From Pseudoduganella flava (GTDB taxonomy: Bacteria > Pseudomonadota > Gammaproteobacteria > Burkholderiales > Burkholderiaceae_D), in assembly GCF_007830495.1 (NCBI RefSeq), contig NZ_VLKW01000004.1:434001-498000 (forward strand): a DNA stretch of 64,000 bases. The letters run 5' to 3'. Below are positions 17,940 through 26,582 of this stretch, piece by piece. Position 1 is the first letter of the stretch, and every line of letters starts with the position of its first letter. The translations under genes and the position numbers were made by a program. The notes under the pieces are model-generated. The model searched no databases. It was given only the letters and a program-made list of their open reading frames with translations, and had not been told where the DNA came from.

Positions 17940-18683
17940 ATGCACAGGGCAGGCATCAGTTTTTCCATTGTCGGGCATGCCGCATGGGCGCCCGGCCTGG
18001 GTACGCCAGACGAGTGGTCCGCATGGGCCGCCGCGCCGTGGCCGATCCCGGCCGAAGGCGAACCGGGCGTGCGTGCGATGCCCGCGATGCAACGCCGCCG
18101 CCTCGGCCAACTGGGCAAGATGGCGCTCGACGTCGCCTACCAGGCGCTCGGCGAACATGCCGGCGTTCCCACCGTGTTTTGCTCCCGCCATGGCGAGACC
18201 GCGCGCGCGATCGCGCTGCTGGACGATCTGGCCCACGGGGTGCCGCTATCGCCCACCGCGTTCGGCATGTCGGTCCATAACGCCAACGCGGGCATGTTCT
18301 CGATTGCGCGCGGCGACCGCGCCAATCATATCGCGCTCGCGGCCGGCAGCGGCACGCTCGAGCATGCGGTGATCGAGGCCTGCGGCCTGCTGGCGGACGG
18401 CGAACCGATGGTACTGCTGGTGGCGTGCGAATGCCCGCTGCCCGACATGTTCGCGCCGTTTGCCGACCGGGCCGAGGAGCCGCATGCGTTCGCGTGGCTG
18501 ATGGCACGCGACGGCGGCGAGCGGCTCGCGCTGGACTGGACGGCGGCCGACGCGGACGAACCGCACGGCGGCATGCCGGGCACGCTCGAAGTGCTGCGCT
18601 TTTTTGCGGGCGGCGCGGCGCAACTGGAACGGGTGGCAGGACGGCGCCGCTGGCGCTGGAGCCGCGGTGCGCATGGCGCCTGA
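17940..18683 (+). CDS. apeC: Aryl polyene ketosynthase-like chain-length factor (ApeC type)
   Basis: 247 residues, shorter than a full ketosynthase (~400). It fits the 'beta-ketoacyl synthase-like, N-terminal' family (PF13723), with MPAMQRRRLGQLGKMALDVAYQAL, VFCSRHGETAR and SPTAFGMSVHNANAGMFSIA. No catalytic Cys-His-His triad is complete, as expected for a chain-length-factor partner of an aryl polyene ketosynthase. It is the first gene of the operon, with promoter elements directly upstream. Its 3' end overlaps the acyltransferase start by 11 bases. Confidence 0.88.
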   Translation: MHRAGISFSIVGHAAWAPGLGTPDEWSAWAAAPWPIPAEGEPGVRAMPAMQRRRLGQLGKMALDVAYQALGEHAGVPTVFCSRHGETARAIALLDDLAHGVPLSPTAFGMSVHNANAGMFSIARGDRANHIALAAGSGTLEHAVIEACGLLADGEPMVLLVACECPLPDMFAPFADRAEEPHAFAWLMARDGGERLALDWTAADADEPHGGMPGTLEVLRFFAGGAAQLERVAGRRRWRWSRGAHGA

Positions 18684-19476
18684 GTGGATTGCCCGGCTGG
18701 GGCCGCTTGGGCGTTCATGGCGCGTCGCGGCCACCGGGCTGTCGTTTGCGTTGTTCGGGATCGGCGGGCTGCTGCTGCGGCTAGTCGTGTTCCCGCTGCT
18801 GTACGTTGCCGTGTGGCGGCGCGCGCGGCGGGTGGCGGCGGCGCGCACGATCATCCGGCTGGCGTTTCGCGCGTATGTGGACGTGATGCGGCTGCTCGGC
18901 GTGCTGCGCTACGACGTGCGCGGGCTGGAAAAGCTGGAGCGGCGCGGCTTGCTGATCCTGGCAAACCATCCGACCCTGATCGACACGGTGTTCCTGATGG
19001 CCTTCGTGCGCAACGCGGACTGCATTGTCAAGGCTGCGCTGTGGAACAACCCGTTCACGCGCGGACCGGTGCGGGCCGCAGGCTATATCAGTAACGCCGG
19101 CAGCGGCGGCGACGGCGGCGACCTGGTGCGCGACTGCATCGCGTCGCTGGAACGGGGCGGCAACCTGATCGTGTTTCCGGAAGGGACGCGCACGCCGGCC
19201 GGCGGCGCCATCTGCCTGAAGCGGGGCGCCGCCAATGTCGCGGTGCGCGGCGCGCGCGACATCACGCCCGTCGTGATCCGCTGCGATCCGCCCACGCTGG
19301 GCAAGGGCGAGAAATGGTGGCGCGTGCCGCCGCGCCGCGTGCGCTTCTCGCTGGAAGTGCAGGACGACGTGCCGGTGGCACCGTTCACCGACGGCGCGAG
19401 CGAAGTGATCGCGGCGCGCCGCCTGACGGAATTTTTGCAGAACTATTTTACGGGGAAGTACCAAGGCCATGCTTGA
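18673..19476 (+). CDS. apeD: Lysophospholipid-type acyltransferase of aryl polyene cluster (ApeD type)
   Basis: 267 residues from ATG 18673. One hydrophobic segment near residues 25-45 anchors it in the inner membrane. The PlsC-type motifs are present: NHPTLID (catalytic NHx4D) and FPEGTRTP. Such acyltransferases in aryl polyene clusters probably help transfer the polyene or a fatty acyl group to the membrane glycolipid carrier. The gene overlaps both neighbours (11 bases before, 8 bases after), so it sits in a tightly coupled operon. The exact acyl acceptor is unknown. Confidence 0.85.
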   Translation: MAPEWIARLGPLGRSWRVAATGLSFALFGIGGLLLRLVVFPLLYVAVWRRARRVAAARTIIRLAFRAYVDVMRLLGVLRYDVRGLEKLERRGLLILANHPTLIDTVFLMAFVRNADCIVKAALWNNPFTRGPVRAAGYISNAGSGGDGGDLVRDCIASLERGGNLIVFPEGTRTPAGGAICLKRGAANVAVRGARDITPVVIRCDPPTLGKGEKWWRVPPRRVRFSLEVQDDVPVAPFTDGASEVIAARRLTEFLQNYFTGKYQGHA

Positions 19477-19723
19477 ACAAGAAGTGAAGGAACTGATCAT
19501 CGACGTGCTCCAGCTGGAAGACATCAGCCCGAAGGACATCGACACGGATGCGCCGCTGTTCGTCGAAGGGCTGGGGCTGGACTCGATCGACGCGCTCGAG
19601 CTGGGCGTGGCGCTGCAGAAGAAATACGGCATCTCGCTGTCGGCCGACTCCGAGGATACGCGCCGCCATTTCGCCTCCGTGCGGGCGCTGGCGGCGATGA
19701 TCGAGACCCATCGCAAGCAATAA
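19469..19723 (+). CDS. apeE: Acyl carrier protein (ApeE type)
   Basis: 84 residues, acidic, one phosphopantetheine-binding domain. The attachment Ser is in GLGLDSIDALELG (DSxD/E motif). It carries the growing aryl polyene as a thioester, the pantetheine arm being added by the phosphopantetheinyl transferase at the end of this operon. In characterised clusters one carrier accepts the activated aryl starter. It overlaps the acyltransferase gene by eight bases. Confidence 0.93.
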   Translation: MLEQEVKELIIDVLQLEDISPKDIDTDAPLFVEGLGLDSIDALELGVALQKKYGISLSADSEDTRRHFASVRALAAMIETHRKQ

Positions 19724-19733
19724 GGAGCACACG

Positions 19734-20003
19734 ATGATTGATTTGACCGCAATGAGCAGCGCCGAGCTGCAGTCCTGGGTGATCGACCTGCTGGCCGACA
19801 TGTTCGAACTGGACAAGGCCACGCTGACGGCCGACTCGAACCTGTACGAAGACCTGGACATCGACAGCATCGACGCCGTCGACCTGGCCGTGAAACTGAA
19901 GCAGCTGACCGGCAAGCGCCTGCAGCCGGAAGTGTTCAAGACGATCCGCACGATCGGCGACGTCGTCGACGCGCTGGCCGGCCTGACGGAGCCGGCGGTC
20001 TGA
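19734..20003 (+). CDS. apeF: Acyl carrier protein (ApeF type)
   Basis: 89 residues with the attachment site DLDIDSIDAVDL. It is the second carrier of the pair, differing clearly from the first in flanking residues, as in other aryl polyene clusters where the two carriers have separate tasks. AAGGAG precedes its ATG. It follows the first carrier after ten bases. Confidence 0.93.
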   Translation: MIDLTAMSSAELQSWVIDLLADMFELDKATLTADSNLYEDLDIDSIDAVDLAVKLKQLTGKRLQPEVFKTIRTIGDVVDALAGLTEPAV

Positions 20004-20007
20004 CCGC

Positions 20008-20553
20008 ATGTTGTTGAACGTCGTCGCCGTGGCTGTCACGGTGCTGTATCCGCTGGCGATCTGGCTGGGCCACGGCCGCTTCGAGCCGCGCTGGCTGGCT
20101 GGCCTGTTGCTGCTGGCCGCGCTCGCGCGGCTGCCGGCGCTGCGCATCTCGCGCGGCGCGCGCTGGTCCGTGGCCGGTGCGCTGGTGCTGGTCGCCTGCG
20201 CCGTGTGGAGCAACGGCTTGCTGCCGCTGAAGCTGTATCCGGTGCTCGTCAGCGCCGCGATGCTGGGCGTGTTCGGCGCCAGCCTGCTGACGCCCGTCTC
20301 GGCGATCGAGCGGATGGCGCGGCTGTCCGGCCAGGACTTCCCGGCCGTCGCCGGCGCCTACATGCGCACCGTCACGCAGGTGTGGTGCGTGTTCTTTGTC
20401 TGTAACGGTGCGATCGCGCTGGGCACGGCGCTGTGGGCCAGCGATGCGGCATGGTCGCTGTACACGGGCGTGATCTCGTACGTGCTGATGGGCTTACTGT
20501 TCGGCGGCGAATACCTGGTCCGCCTGCGTTTCAAGCGGTTGCATCATGTCTGA
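20008..20553 (+). CDS. apeG: COG4648-type membrane protein of aryl polyene cluster (ApeG type)
   Basis: 181 residues with about five hydrophobic helices (for example LLLNVVAVAVTVLYPLAIWL near the start, counting the initiator as Met, and MLGVFGASLLTPVSAI in the middle) and a basic C-terminus RLRFKRLHHV. Small membrane proteins of this kind lie between the carriers and the ligase in aryl polyene clusters; their biochemical role is not established. The next gene starts inside its last codons (8-base overlap). Confidence 0.8.
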   Translation: MLLNVVAVAVTVLYPLAIWLGHGRFEPRWLAGLLLLAALARLPALRISRGARWSVAGALVLVACAVWSNGLLPLKLYPVLVSAAMLGVFGASLLTPVSAIERMARLSGQDFPAVAGAYMRTVTQVWCVFFVCNGAIALGTALWASDAAWSLYTGVISYVLMGLLFGGEYLVRLRFKRLHHV

Positions 20554-22285
20554 TTCGTTGTCCCTTCTCGTCGTGCGGCTGGCCGCGCGGCCAACCGCCA
20601 TGCCTGTCGGCGTACGCGACGGCGCCGCCGTCGACACGGCCGCCTTCCTGGCCCGCGTGCGTGCGTGGCGCGCGCTGCTGCGCGAGCAGGCGGGCACGCG
20701 CTGGGCGCTGTACCTCGAGGACAGCATCGAGTTCGCGGCCGCGCTGCTGGGCGCCTGGCACGCCGGCAAGACCGTCTGGCTCAGTGCCGACACGCTCGAT
20801 GCCACCTGCGCCCACCTGGCGCGCGAGGTCGACGGCTTCCTGGGCGACTTCCCGGCCGCGCGCGCGCCGCTGGCGCCCGACCCGCTGCCACAGTTTTGTC
20901 CCGGCGACGATGCGCCGTTCGAAGCGTTGGACGACGAGGCCGATGCGCTGGTCGTGTTCACGTCCGGCAGTACCGGCGCGGCCCAGGCGATCCCGAAGAA
21001 GCTGTGCCAGCTGGCCAGCGAAGTCGCCACACTGGAGATGCTGTTCGGCGCGGCCGCCGGCGACGCGCACGTGATCGCCACCGTCTCGCACCAGCACATC
21101 TACGGCCTGCTGTTCAAGGTGCTGTGGCCGCTGTACACGGGGCGGACGATCCATGCGCACAGCATCGCCTACCCGGAAACGCTGGCCGCCGCACTGGCCG
21201 CGCAACCGGCCGTGCTGGTCGCCAGCCCCGCGCACCTGAAGCGCCTGCCGGCCCACCTGGACTGGAGCGGTGCGCGCACGCAGCTGCGCGCCGTGTTCTC
21301 GTCCGGCGGCCCGCTGCCGGCCGACACCGCGCAAGCGTGCGGCACGCTGCTCGGCGCGGTGCCGTTCGAAGTGTTCGGCAGCTCGGAAACGGGCGGCATC
21401 GCATGGCGCCGCCGCGCGCAGCTGCCGCAGGTGGGCGACGAAGGCTGGACGCCGTTCCCCACCGTGACGTGGCGCCTCGTCGACGGCTTGCTGGAAGTAC
21501 GCTCGCCGCACTTGCCGGACGATGCGTGGCTGCGCCTCGCCGACCGCGCGCAGGAGCTGGCCGGCGGCCGGTTCCAGCTGATGGGGCGGGGCGACCGCAT
21601 CGCCAAGATCGAGGAAAAACGCATCTCCCTGGACGCGCTGGAAGCGGCGCTGCTGGCAACCGATCTGGCGGCCGAAGCGCGCGTCGTGCTGTGCGATCCG
21701 GAACCTGGCCAGCGCCAGATGCTGGCCGCGTTTGTCGTGCCGACGCCGGCCGGCCGCGCGCTGCTGGCCGCCGACGGCAAGCTGGCATTGAACGGCCGGC
21801 TGCGCGCCGCGCTGGCGGGCGTCGTCGACGCCGTCGCGCTGCCGCGCCGCTGGCGCTACCTGGACCAGCTGCCCGTCAACGCGCAAGGCAAGACGACCGT
21901 TGCGGCGCTGCTGGCGCTGCTGTCGGATCCTGTGCGGCAGCCGCACGTGCAGGTGCTCGAGCGCGACGAGCGCCGCGTGCTGATCGAGGTGACGGCCCCC
22001 GTCAACCTGCTGTACTTCGACGGCCATTTCGACCAAGCGCCGATCCTGCCGGGCGTGGCGCAGGTGGAGTGGGCGATCCGTTACGGCCGCGAGCACTTCG
22101 CGCTGCCGCCCGCGTTCCGCACGATGCAGGCCCTGAAATTCCAGCACGTGATCCAGCCCGGCATGCCGGTGCAGCTGGAGTTGCTGCACGATCCCGCCAA
22201 GGGCCAGCTGACGTTCGCCTACCGCTCATCCGCCGGCCAGCATGCCAGCGGCCGCGTGCTGTTCGGGGAGGCCGCCGATGTTTAA
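20546..22285 (+). CDS. apeH: Acyl-AMP ligase fused to dehydratase (ApeH-ApeI type)
   Basis: 579 residues with two domains. Residues 1 to about 455 form an AMP-dependent ligase: phosphate loop VVFTSGSTGAAQAIPKK at 137-151, the FGSSETGG block, and the catalytic Lys in NAQGKTT. The last ~110 residues are a hotdog dehydratase with the catalytic His in GHFDQAPILPGV. In enterobacterial clusters these are usually two genes, apeH and apeI. The ligase would activate the aryl starter acid and load it on a carrier; the dehydratase forms the double bonds. With an ammonia lyase in the operon, a cinnamate- or coumarate-type substrate is plausible. Confidence 0.9.
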   Translation: MSDSLSLLVVRLAARPTAMPVGVRDGAAVDTAAFLARVRAWRALLREQAGTRWALYLEDSIEFAAALLGAWHAGKTVWLSADTLDATCAHLAREVDGFLGDFPAARAPLAPDPLPQFCPGDDAPFEALDDEADALVVFTSGSTGAAQAIPKKLCQLASEVATLEMLFGAAAGDAHVIATVSHQHIYGLLFKVLWPLYTGRTIHAHSIAYPETLAAALAAQPAVLVASPAHLKRLPAHLDWSGARTQLRAVFSSGGPLPADTAQACGTLLGAVPFEVFGSSETGGIAWRRRAQLPQVGDEGWTPFPTVTWRLVDGLLEVRSPHLPDDAWLRLADRAQELAGGRFQLMGRGDRIAKIEEKRISLDALEAALLATDLAAEARVVLCDPEPGQRQMLAAFVVPTPAGRALLAADGKLALNGRLRAALAGVVDAVALPRRWRYLDQLPVNAQGKTTVAALLALLSDPVRQPHVQVLERDERRVLIEVTAPVNLLYFDGHFDQAPILPGVAQVEWAIRYGREHFALPPAFRTMQALKFQHVIQPGMPVQLELLHDPAKGQLTFAYRSSAGQHASGRVLFGEAADV

Positions 22286-23021
22286 GCCTTGCGCCGTGAT
22301 CCCCGTGTACAACCACGAAGGCGCCATCGGCGGCGTCACCGCGCGCCTGCTGGCGCACGGCCTGCATTGCGTGCTCGTCGACGACGGCAGCACGGCCGCC
22401 TGCGCGCGCGTGCTGGACGACATCGCCGCAGCCGAAAGCGGCCGCGTGACGCTGGTACGCCTGGCCGTCAACTCCGGCAAGGGTGCGGCCGTGATGGCCG
22501 GCCTGACGAAGGCGCGCGAGCTGGGCTACAGCCACGCGTTGCAGATCGACGCGGACGGCCAGCACGACACGGACGACGTGCCGCGCTTCCTCGCGCAAGG
22601 CGCGGCGCGGCCGGACGCGGTGATCTGTGGCCATCCCGTGTACGACGAGTCGGTGCCGAAGGCCCGGCTGTACGGCCGCTACGCGACGCACATCTGGGTG
22701 TGGATCAACACGCTGTCGTTCGACATCCGCGATTCGATGTGCGGCTTCCGCGTCTATCCGCTGGCGGCGATCCACGCGCTGGCGGCCCGCACGCGGCTGG
22801 GCAAGCGGATGAACTTCGATACGGACGTGCTGGTGCGGCTGCACTGGCGCGGCGTCGCCATCGTCAACGTGCCCACGCGCGTGCGCTACCCGGAAGACGG
22901 CGTGTCGCACTTCCTCGTGTGGCGCGACAACGTGCTGATCACCGGCATGCACACGGCGCTGTTCCTCGGCATGCTGCCGCGCATGCCGCTGCTGCTGGCC
23001 CGCAAGTGGAGGCGCAGGTGA
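22278..23021 (+). CDS. Family 2 glycosyltransferase of aryl polyene cluster (part of ApeJ function)
   Basis: 247 residues, GT-A fold. Seen: the start AVIPVYNHEGAIGG, LVDDGST, GKGAAVMAGL and the metal-site stretch LQIDADGQHDTDDV. It resembles polyprenyl-phosphate or membrane-associated family 2 transferases. In enterobacterial clusters ApeJ is one protein joining a glycosyltransferase to an acyltransferase; here the two are separate, overlapping genes. It probably builds the sugar part of the membrane carrier to which the polyene is attached. The start overlaps the previous stop by eight bases. Confidence 0.87.
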   Translation: MFKPCAVIPVYNHEGAIGGVTARLLAHGLHCVLVDDGSTAACARVLDDIAAAESGRVTLVRLAVNSGKGAAVMAGLTKARELGYSHALQIDADGQHDTDDVPRFLAQGAARPDAVICGHPVYDESVPKARLYGRYATHIWVWINTLSFDIRDSMCGFRVYPLAAIHALAARTRLGKRMNFDTDVLVRLHWRGVAIVNVPTRVRYPEDGVSHFLVWRDNVLITGMHTALFLGMLPRMPLLLARKWRRR

Positions 23022-24013
23022 GCGACGCGCAAGTGGGCGAGGCAGGGATGAGTGAAAGGCGGCGCCACTGGGCCTCGATCGACGAGGTGAGTTTCGTGGC
23101 CGGCATGCGCTTCCTGTTCTGGGTGTGCCGCCGCTTCGGCCGCTGGCCGTTCCGCGTGGCCGTCTATCCGGTGCTGGCCTGGTACCTGGCCACGCAGGGC
23201 AGGGCGCGGCGCGCGTCGCGCGACTACCTGCGGCGCATGCGGGCGTTCGTGGGCCCGGACGCCGGCAAGCGGGTGCCGGGCGTGCTGGCGCACTTCGCCA
23301 GCTTCGGCGAAAACCTGCTGGACAAGCTGCTGCTGTGGGGCGGCCTGTATCCGCTCGATGGCGTGCGGCTGTACGGCGGCGAATTGATCGAGAACGCCGT
23401 CGCGCGCCGCACCGGCGGCGTGATGATCTGCGCGCACCTGGGCAATGTGGAGCTGACGCGCGTGCTGTCGCGCCAGCGCAGTGCCGTGACGACGACGGTG
23501 CTGGTGCATACCAAGCACGCGCAGGCGTTCAACCGGCTGATGGGCAAACTGAATCCCGCCAGCCAGAGCAACCTGCTGCAGGTGACGGAGATGACGCCTG
23601 CCACGGCGATGCTGCTGTCCGAGCGCGTGTCGCGCGGCGAGTTCGTCGTCATCGCCGGCGACCGCGTGCCCGTGTCGGGCAACGAGCACGTGGCCACCGT
23701 GCCGTTCCTCGGCGAGCCGGCACCGTTCCCGGTGGGGCCGTACCTGTTGGCCGGTATCCTGCAATGCCCCGTCTACCTGCTGTTCACCGTGCGCGTGAAC
23801 GGCGTGACGGAAGTGCACATCGAGCACTTCCAGGACGGCGTCCGGCTGCCCCGCAAGGGCCGCACCGAGGCGCTGGCGAGCCTGGCTGCCGCGTATGCGC
23901 GCCGGCTCGAGCACTACGCGGTGCGCGCACCGCTGCAATGGTTCAATTTCTACGATTTCTGGCACCTGCCGGTGCAACACAACTCTCAGGACACCGACGA
24001 TGCATCTCGCTGA
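23018..24013 (+). CDS. LpxL/HtrB-like acyltransferase of aryl polyene cluster (part of ApeJ function)
   Basis: 331 residues from GTG 23018, which overlaps the previous stop in GTGA and has TGGAGG upstream; an ATG at 23048 is an alternative. It is a lysophospholipid/lipid A acyltransferase-type protein with a membrane-proximal N-terminus (WPFRVAVYPVLAWYLAT), CAHLGNVE in the position of the Hx4E catalytic motif, and IAGDRVPVSG. It likely acylates the glycolipid anchor together with the adjacent glycosyltransferase. It overlaps the ammonia lyase gene by 14 bases. Confidence 0.85.
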   Translation: MSDAQVGEAGMSERRRHWASIDEVSFVAGMRFLFWVCRRFGRWPFRVAVYPVLAWYLATQGRARRASRDYLRRMRAFVGPDAGKRVPGVLAHFASFGENLLDKLLLWGGLYPLDGVRLYGGELIENAVARRTGGVMICAHLGNVELTRVLSRQRSAVTTTVLVHTKHAQAFNRLMGKLNPASQSNLLQVTEMTPATAMLLSERVSRGEFVVIAGDRVPVSGNEHVATVPFLGEPAPFPVGPYLLAGILQCPVYLLFTVRVNGVTEVHIEHFQDGVRLPRKGRTEALASLAAAYARRLEHYAVRAPLQWFNFYDFWHLPVQHNSQDTDDASR

Positions 24014-25556
24014 CATCCAATCCGCCCGGCGCGCCGTGCGTTTCGACCGCAACCGGCTCACGATCGAAGACATCGTCGCCATCGCGCAAGGGCAGGCCAG
24101 CGCCGAGCTGTCCCCCGATCCGGACTTTCGCGCGGCGATCGCCCGCGGCGCCGACTTCCTCGACCGCCTGCTGCGCGAGGACGGCAATGTGTATGGCGTG
24201 ACGACGGGCTATGGCGACTCGTGCACCGTGACGATCCCGCCGGACCTGGTGGCCGAGCTGCCGCACCACCTGTACACGTACCACGGCTGCGGCGCCGGCC
24301 GCTACTTCGATCCGGCCGAGACGCGCGCGATCCTGGCCGCACGCCTCGCATCGCTGGCCAAGGGCTACAGCGGCGTCTCCGTCGAACTGCTGCTGCAGAT
24401 CACGCGCCTGCTGGACGCGGGCTTGCTGCCGCTGATCCCGGCCGAGGGTTCCGTCGGCGCGTCCGGCGACCTGACGCCGCTGTCGTACCTGGCCGCCGTG
24501 CTGTGCGGCGAGCGTGAAGTCTGGCGCAATGGCCAGATCGTCGACGCCGCCATCGCGCTGCGCGAAGCGGGCATCACGCCATTGAAACTGCGCCCGAAGG
24601 AGGGCCTGGCGATCATGAACGGCACGGCCGTGATGACGGCGCTCGCGTGCCTCGCCTACGACCGCGCCGAATACCTGGTGCGCCTCGCCACGCGGATCAC
24701 GGCGCTGGCGTCGTACGCGCTGGACGGCAACGCCCATCACTTCGACGAAGTGCTGTTCTCCGTGAAGCCGCACGCCGGCATGCAGGGCGTGGCGGCGATG
24801 CTGCGCACGGACCTGCCGACCACCGTGTGGGAACGCAACGGCAAGCGCCTGCAGGACCGCTACTCGATCCGCTGCGCGCCGCACGTGATCGGCGTGCTGG
24901 CCGATGCGCTGCCGTTCTTCCGCGCCAATATCGAGAATGAACTGAACAGCGCGAACGACAACCCGCTGATCGACGGCGACAACGAGCGCGTGCTGCATGG
25001 CGGCCATTTCTACGGCGGCCACATCGCGTTCGCGATGGACGGCATGAAGAACGCCGTGGCCAATATCGCCGACCTGCTGGACCGTCAGATGGCGCTGCTC
25101 GTCGACGCCCGCTACAACAACGGCCTGCCGGCCAACCTGTCCGGCAGCACGGGGCCGCGCGCGGCGATCAACCATGGCCTCAAAGCCTTGCAGATCAGCG
25201 CGTCCGCGTGGACGGCCGAGGCGCTGAAGCTGACGATGCCGGCCTCCGTGTTCTCGCGCTCCACCGAATGCCACAACCAGGACAAGGTCAGCATGGGCAC
25301 GATCGCCGCGCGCGACTGCCTGCGCGTGCTGGAACTGACGGAACAGGTCGTGGCCGCGCTGCTCGTCACGGTGCGCCAGGGCGCCTGGCTGCGCGCGCGC
25401 GTCACCCCCGAGCTGGCACTGCAGCCGCACCTGGTGCAGATGGTCGAGGCGCTGGGCATCGCGCCGATCGAGGAAGACCGCCGCCTCGATGGCGAGATCC
25501 GCGCTCTGGTCGGCAAGATCCGCGGCAAGGCATGGGAGCTGTATGCGCAAGGCTAA
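24000..25556 (+). CDS. HAL/PAL/TAL-family aromatic amino acid ammonia lyase
   Basis: 518 residues. The MIO cofactor forms from Ala154-Ser155-Gly156 in GASGDLTPL. The catalytic Tyr is in YGVTTGYG (Tyr65). At the selectivity position, where histidine lyases have Ser-His, this protein has Tyr94-His95 (LYTYHGCGAG). It lies in mid-operon, overlapping the acyltransferase before and the thioesterase after, while no other Hut gene is near. Histidine degradation is therefore unlikely. Making cinnamate or 4-coumarate as the polyene starter, as in flexirubin pathways, is the best inference; the substrate is not proven. Confidence 0.87.
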   Translation: MHLADIQSARRAVRFDRNRLTIEDIVAIAQGQASAELSPDPDFRAAIARGADFLDRLLREDGNVYGVTTGYGDSCTVTIPPDLVAELPHHLYTYHGCGAGRYFDPAETRAILAARLASLAKGYSGVSVELLLQITRLLDAGLLPLIPAEGSVGASGDLTPLSYLAAVLCGEREVWRNGQIVDAAIALREAGITPLKLRPKEGLAIMNGTAVMTALACLAYDRAEYLVRLATRITALASYALDGNAHHFDEVLFSVKPHAGMQGVAAMLRTDLPTTVWERNGKRLQDRYSIRCAPHVIGVLADALPFFRANIENELNSANDNPLIDGDNERVLHGGHFYGGHIAFAMDGMKNAVANIADLLDRQMALLVDARYNNGLPANLSGSTGPRAAINHGLKALQISASAWTAEALKLTMPASVFSRSTECHNQDKVSMGTIAARDCLRVLELTEQVVAALLVTVRQGAWLRARVTPELALQPHLVQMVEALGIAPIEEDRRLDGEIRALVGKIRGKAWELYAQG

Positions 25557-25968
25557 GGAGAGCCGCTGGTATGCGGAAGTCGACATGGAAGTCCAGTTCT
25601 TCGACCTGGACCCGATGGAGATCGTCTGGCACGGCAACTACGTGAAATACCTCGAGGTGGTGCGCTGCGCGCTGCTCGACAAGATCGGCTACAACTACCC
25701 GCAGATGAAGGAATCCGGCTATGCGTGGCCGATCGTCGACATGCGCCTGCGCTACGTGGCGCCGGCCACGTTCGGGCAGAAGATCCGCCTGCGCGCCGAC
25801 ATCGTCGAGTGGGAAAACTGCCTGAAGATCGACTACCTGATCACGGATGCGGCATCGGGCAAGCGCCTGAACCGCGCGACGACGACGATGGTGGCCGTGC
25901 ACATCGACACGAAGGAGATGTGCTACGTGTCGCCGCCCGTACTGATGAAGAAACTGGGGATCGCATGA
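25543..25968 (+). CDS. apeK: 4-hydroxybenzoyl-CoA-type thioesterase (ApeK type)
   Basis: 141 residues, single hotdog domain of the 4HBT/YbgC class. The active-site helix has FDLDPMEIVWHGNYVKYLE, with the catalytic Asp in DPM. It would release the finished polyene acid from its carrier or proofread stalled chains. The ATG at 25543 lies within the end of the lyase gene (14-base overlap), and its own end overlaps the LolA-like gene by four bases. Confidence 0.88.
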   Translation: MRKAKESRWYAEVDMEVQFFDLDPMEIVWHGNYVKYLEVVRCALLDKIGYNYPQMKESGYAWPIVDMRLRYVAPATFGQKIRLRADIVEWENCLKIDYLITDAASGKRLNRATTTMVAVHIDTKEMCYVSPPVLMKKLGIA

Positions 25969-26582
25969 AGAAAATCCTGATGATGCTGGCCGTTGCGATG
26001 TCGGCCGGCGCATGCGCCACGACGCAGGCCGCGCCTGTGCCGGTCGCGAAGATCCAGGCGATGCTGGCGCAACCCAAAGCGATGTGCGGCCGCTTCGACC
26101 AGCAGAAGACGCTGGCCGGCATGAAGAAGCCGCTGGCGGCGAACGGCCGCTTCTGCGTGCTGCAGGAGAAGGGCGTGCTGTGGCGCACCCTGGCACCGTT
26201 CCCGAACACGCTGCGGCTGACGAAAGGCGAGATCGTCCACTACCAGGGCGATCGCGTGGCGATGCGCCTCGATGCGAAGACGGAACCGACGGTGCGCATG
26301 ATCAACCAGGTGCTGTTCGCGCTGCTGGCGGGCGACCTCGCCCAGCTCGAGCAGCTGTTCAAGGTGGACGGCACGGTGGGCAGCGACAGCTGGAACGTGA
26401 CGCTGGAAGCGCGCGAGCCGGCGCTGGCGAAGGCGATCGGCACGATCAAACTAGATGGCGGCGCCTACGTGAAGAACATCGTCATCAGCGAAGCGTCGGG
26501 CGACCGCACCAGCATCGTGTTCTCCGAGATCAAGAGCGGTGACGCGGCCCTGTTGCCGGAAGAGGCGGCGCTGTTCAAATGA
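25965..26582 (+). CDS. apeL: LolA-like outer-membrane lipoprotein carrier (ApeL type)
   Basis: 205 residues with a signal sequence (MKKILMMLAVAMSAGACA); the GAC could be a lipobox, or cleavage may follow TQAA. The mature part has the LolA-type fold pattern (KTLAGMKKPLAANGRFCVLQEKGVLWRTL, then a repeated beta-strand pattern). Periplasmic LolA relatives in aryl polyene clusters are thought to carry the lipid-linked pigment across the periplasm. ATGA overlaps at both ends tie it to the thioesterase and the exporter genes. Confidence 0.85.
   Translation: MKKILMMLAVAMSAGACATTQAAPVPVAKIQAMLAQPKAMCGRFDQQKTLAGMKKPLAANGRFCVLQEKGVLWRTLAPFPNTLRLTKGEIVHYQGDRVAMRLDAKTEPTVRMINQVLFALLAGDLAQLEQLFKVDGTVGSDSWNVTLEAREPALAKAIGTIKLDGGAYVKNIVISEASGDRTSIVFSEIKSGDAALLPEEAALFK

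Noticed and set aside
24000..25556. Histidine ammonia lyase of the Hut pathway
   Set aside because: No hutU, hutI or hutG nearby, a Tyr-His dyad instead of Ser-His, and tight overlap with pigment genes.
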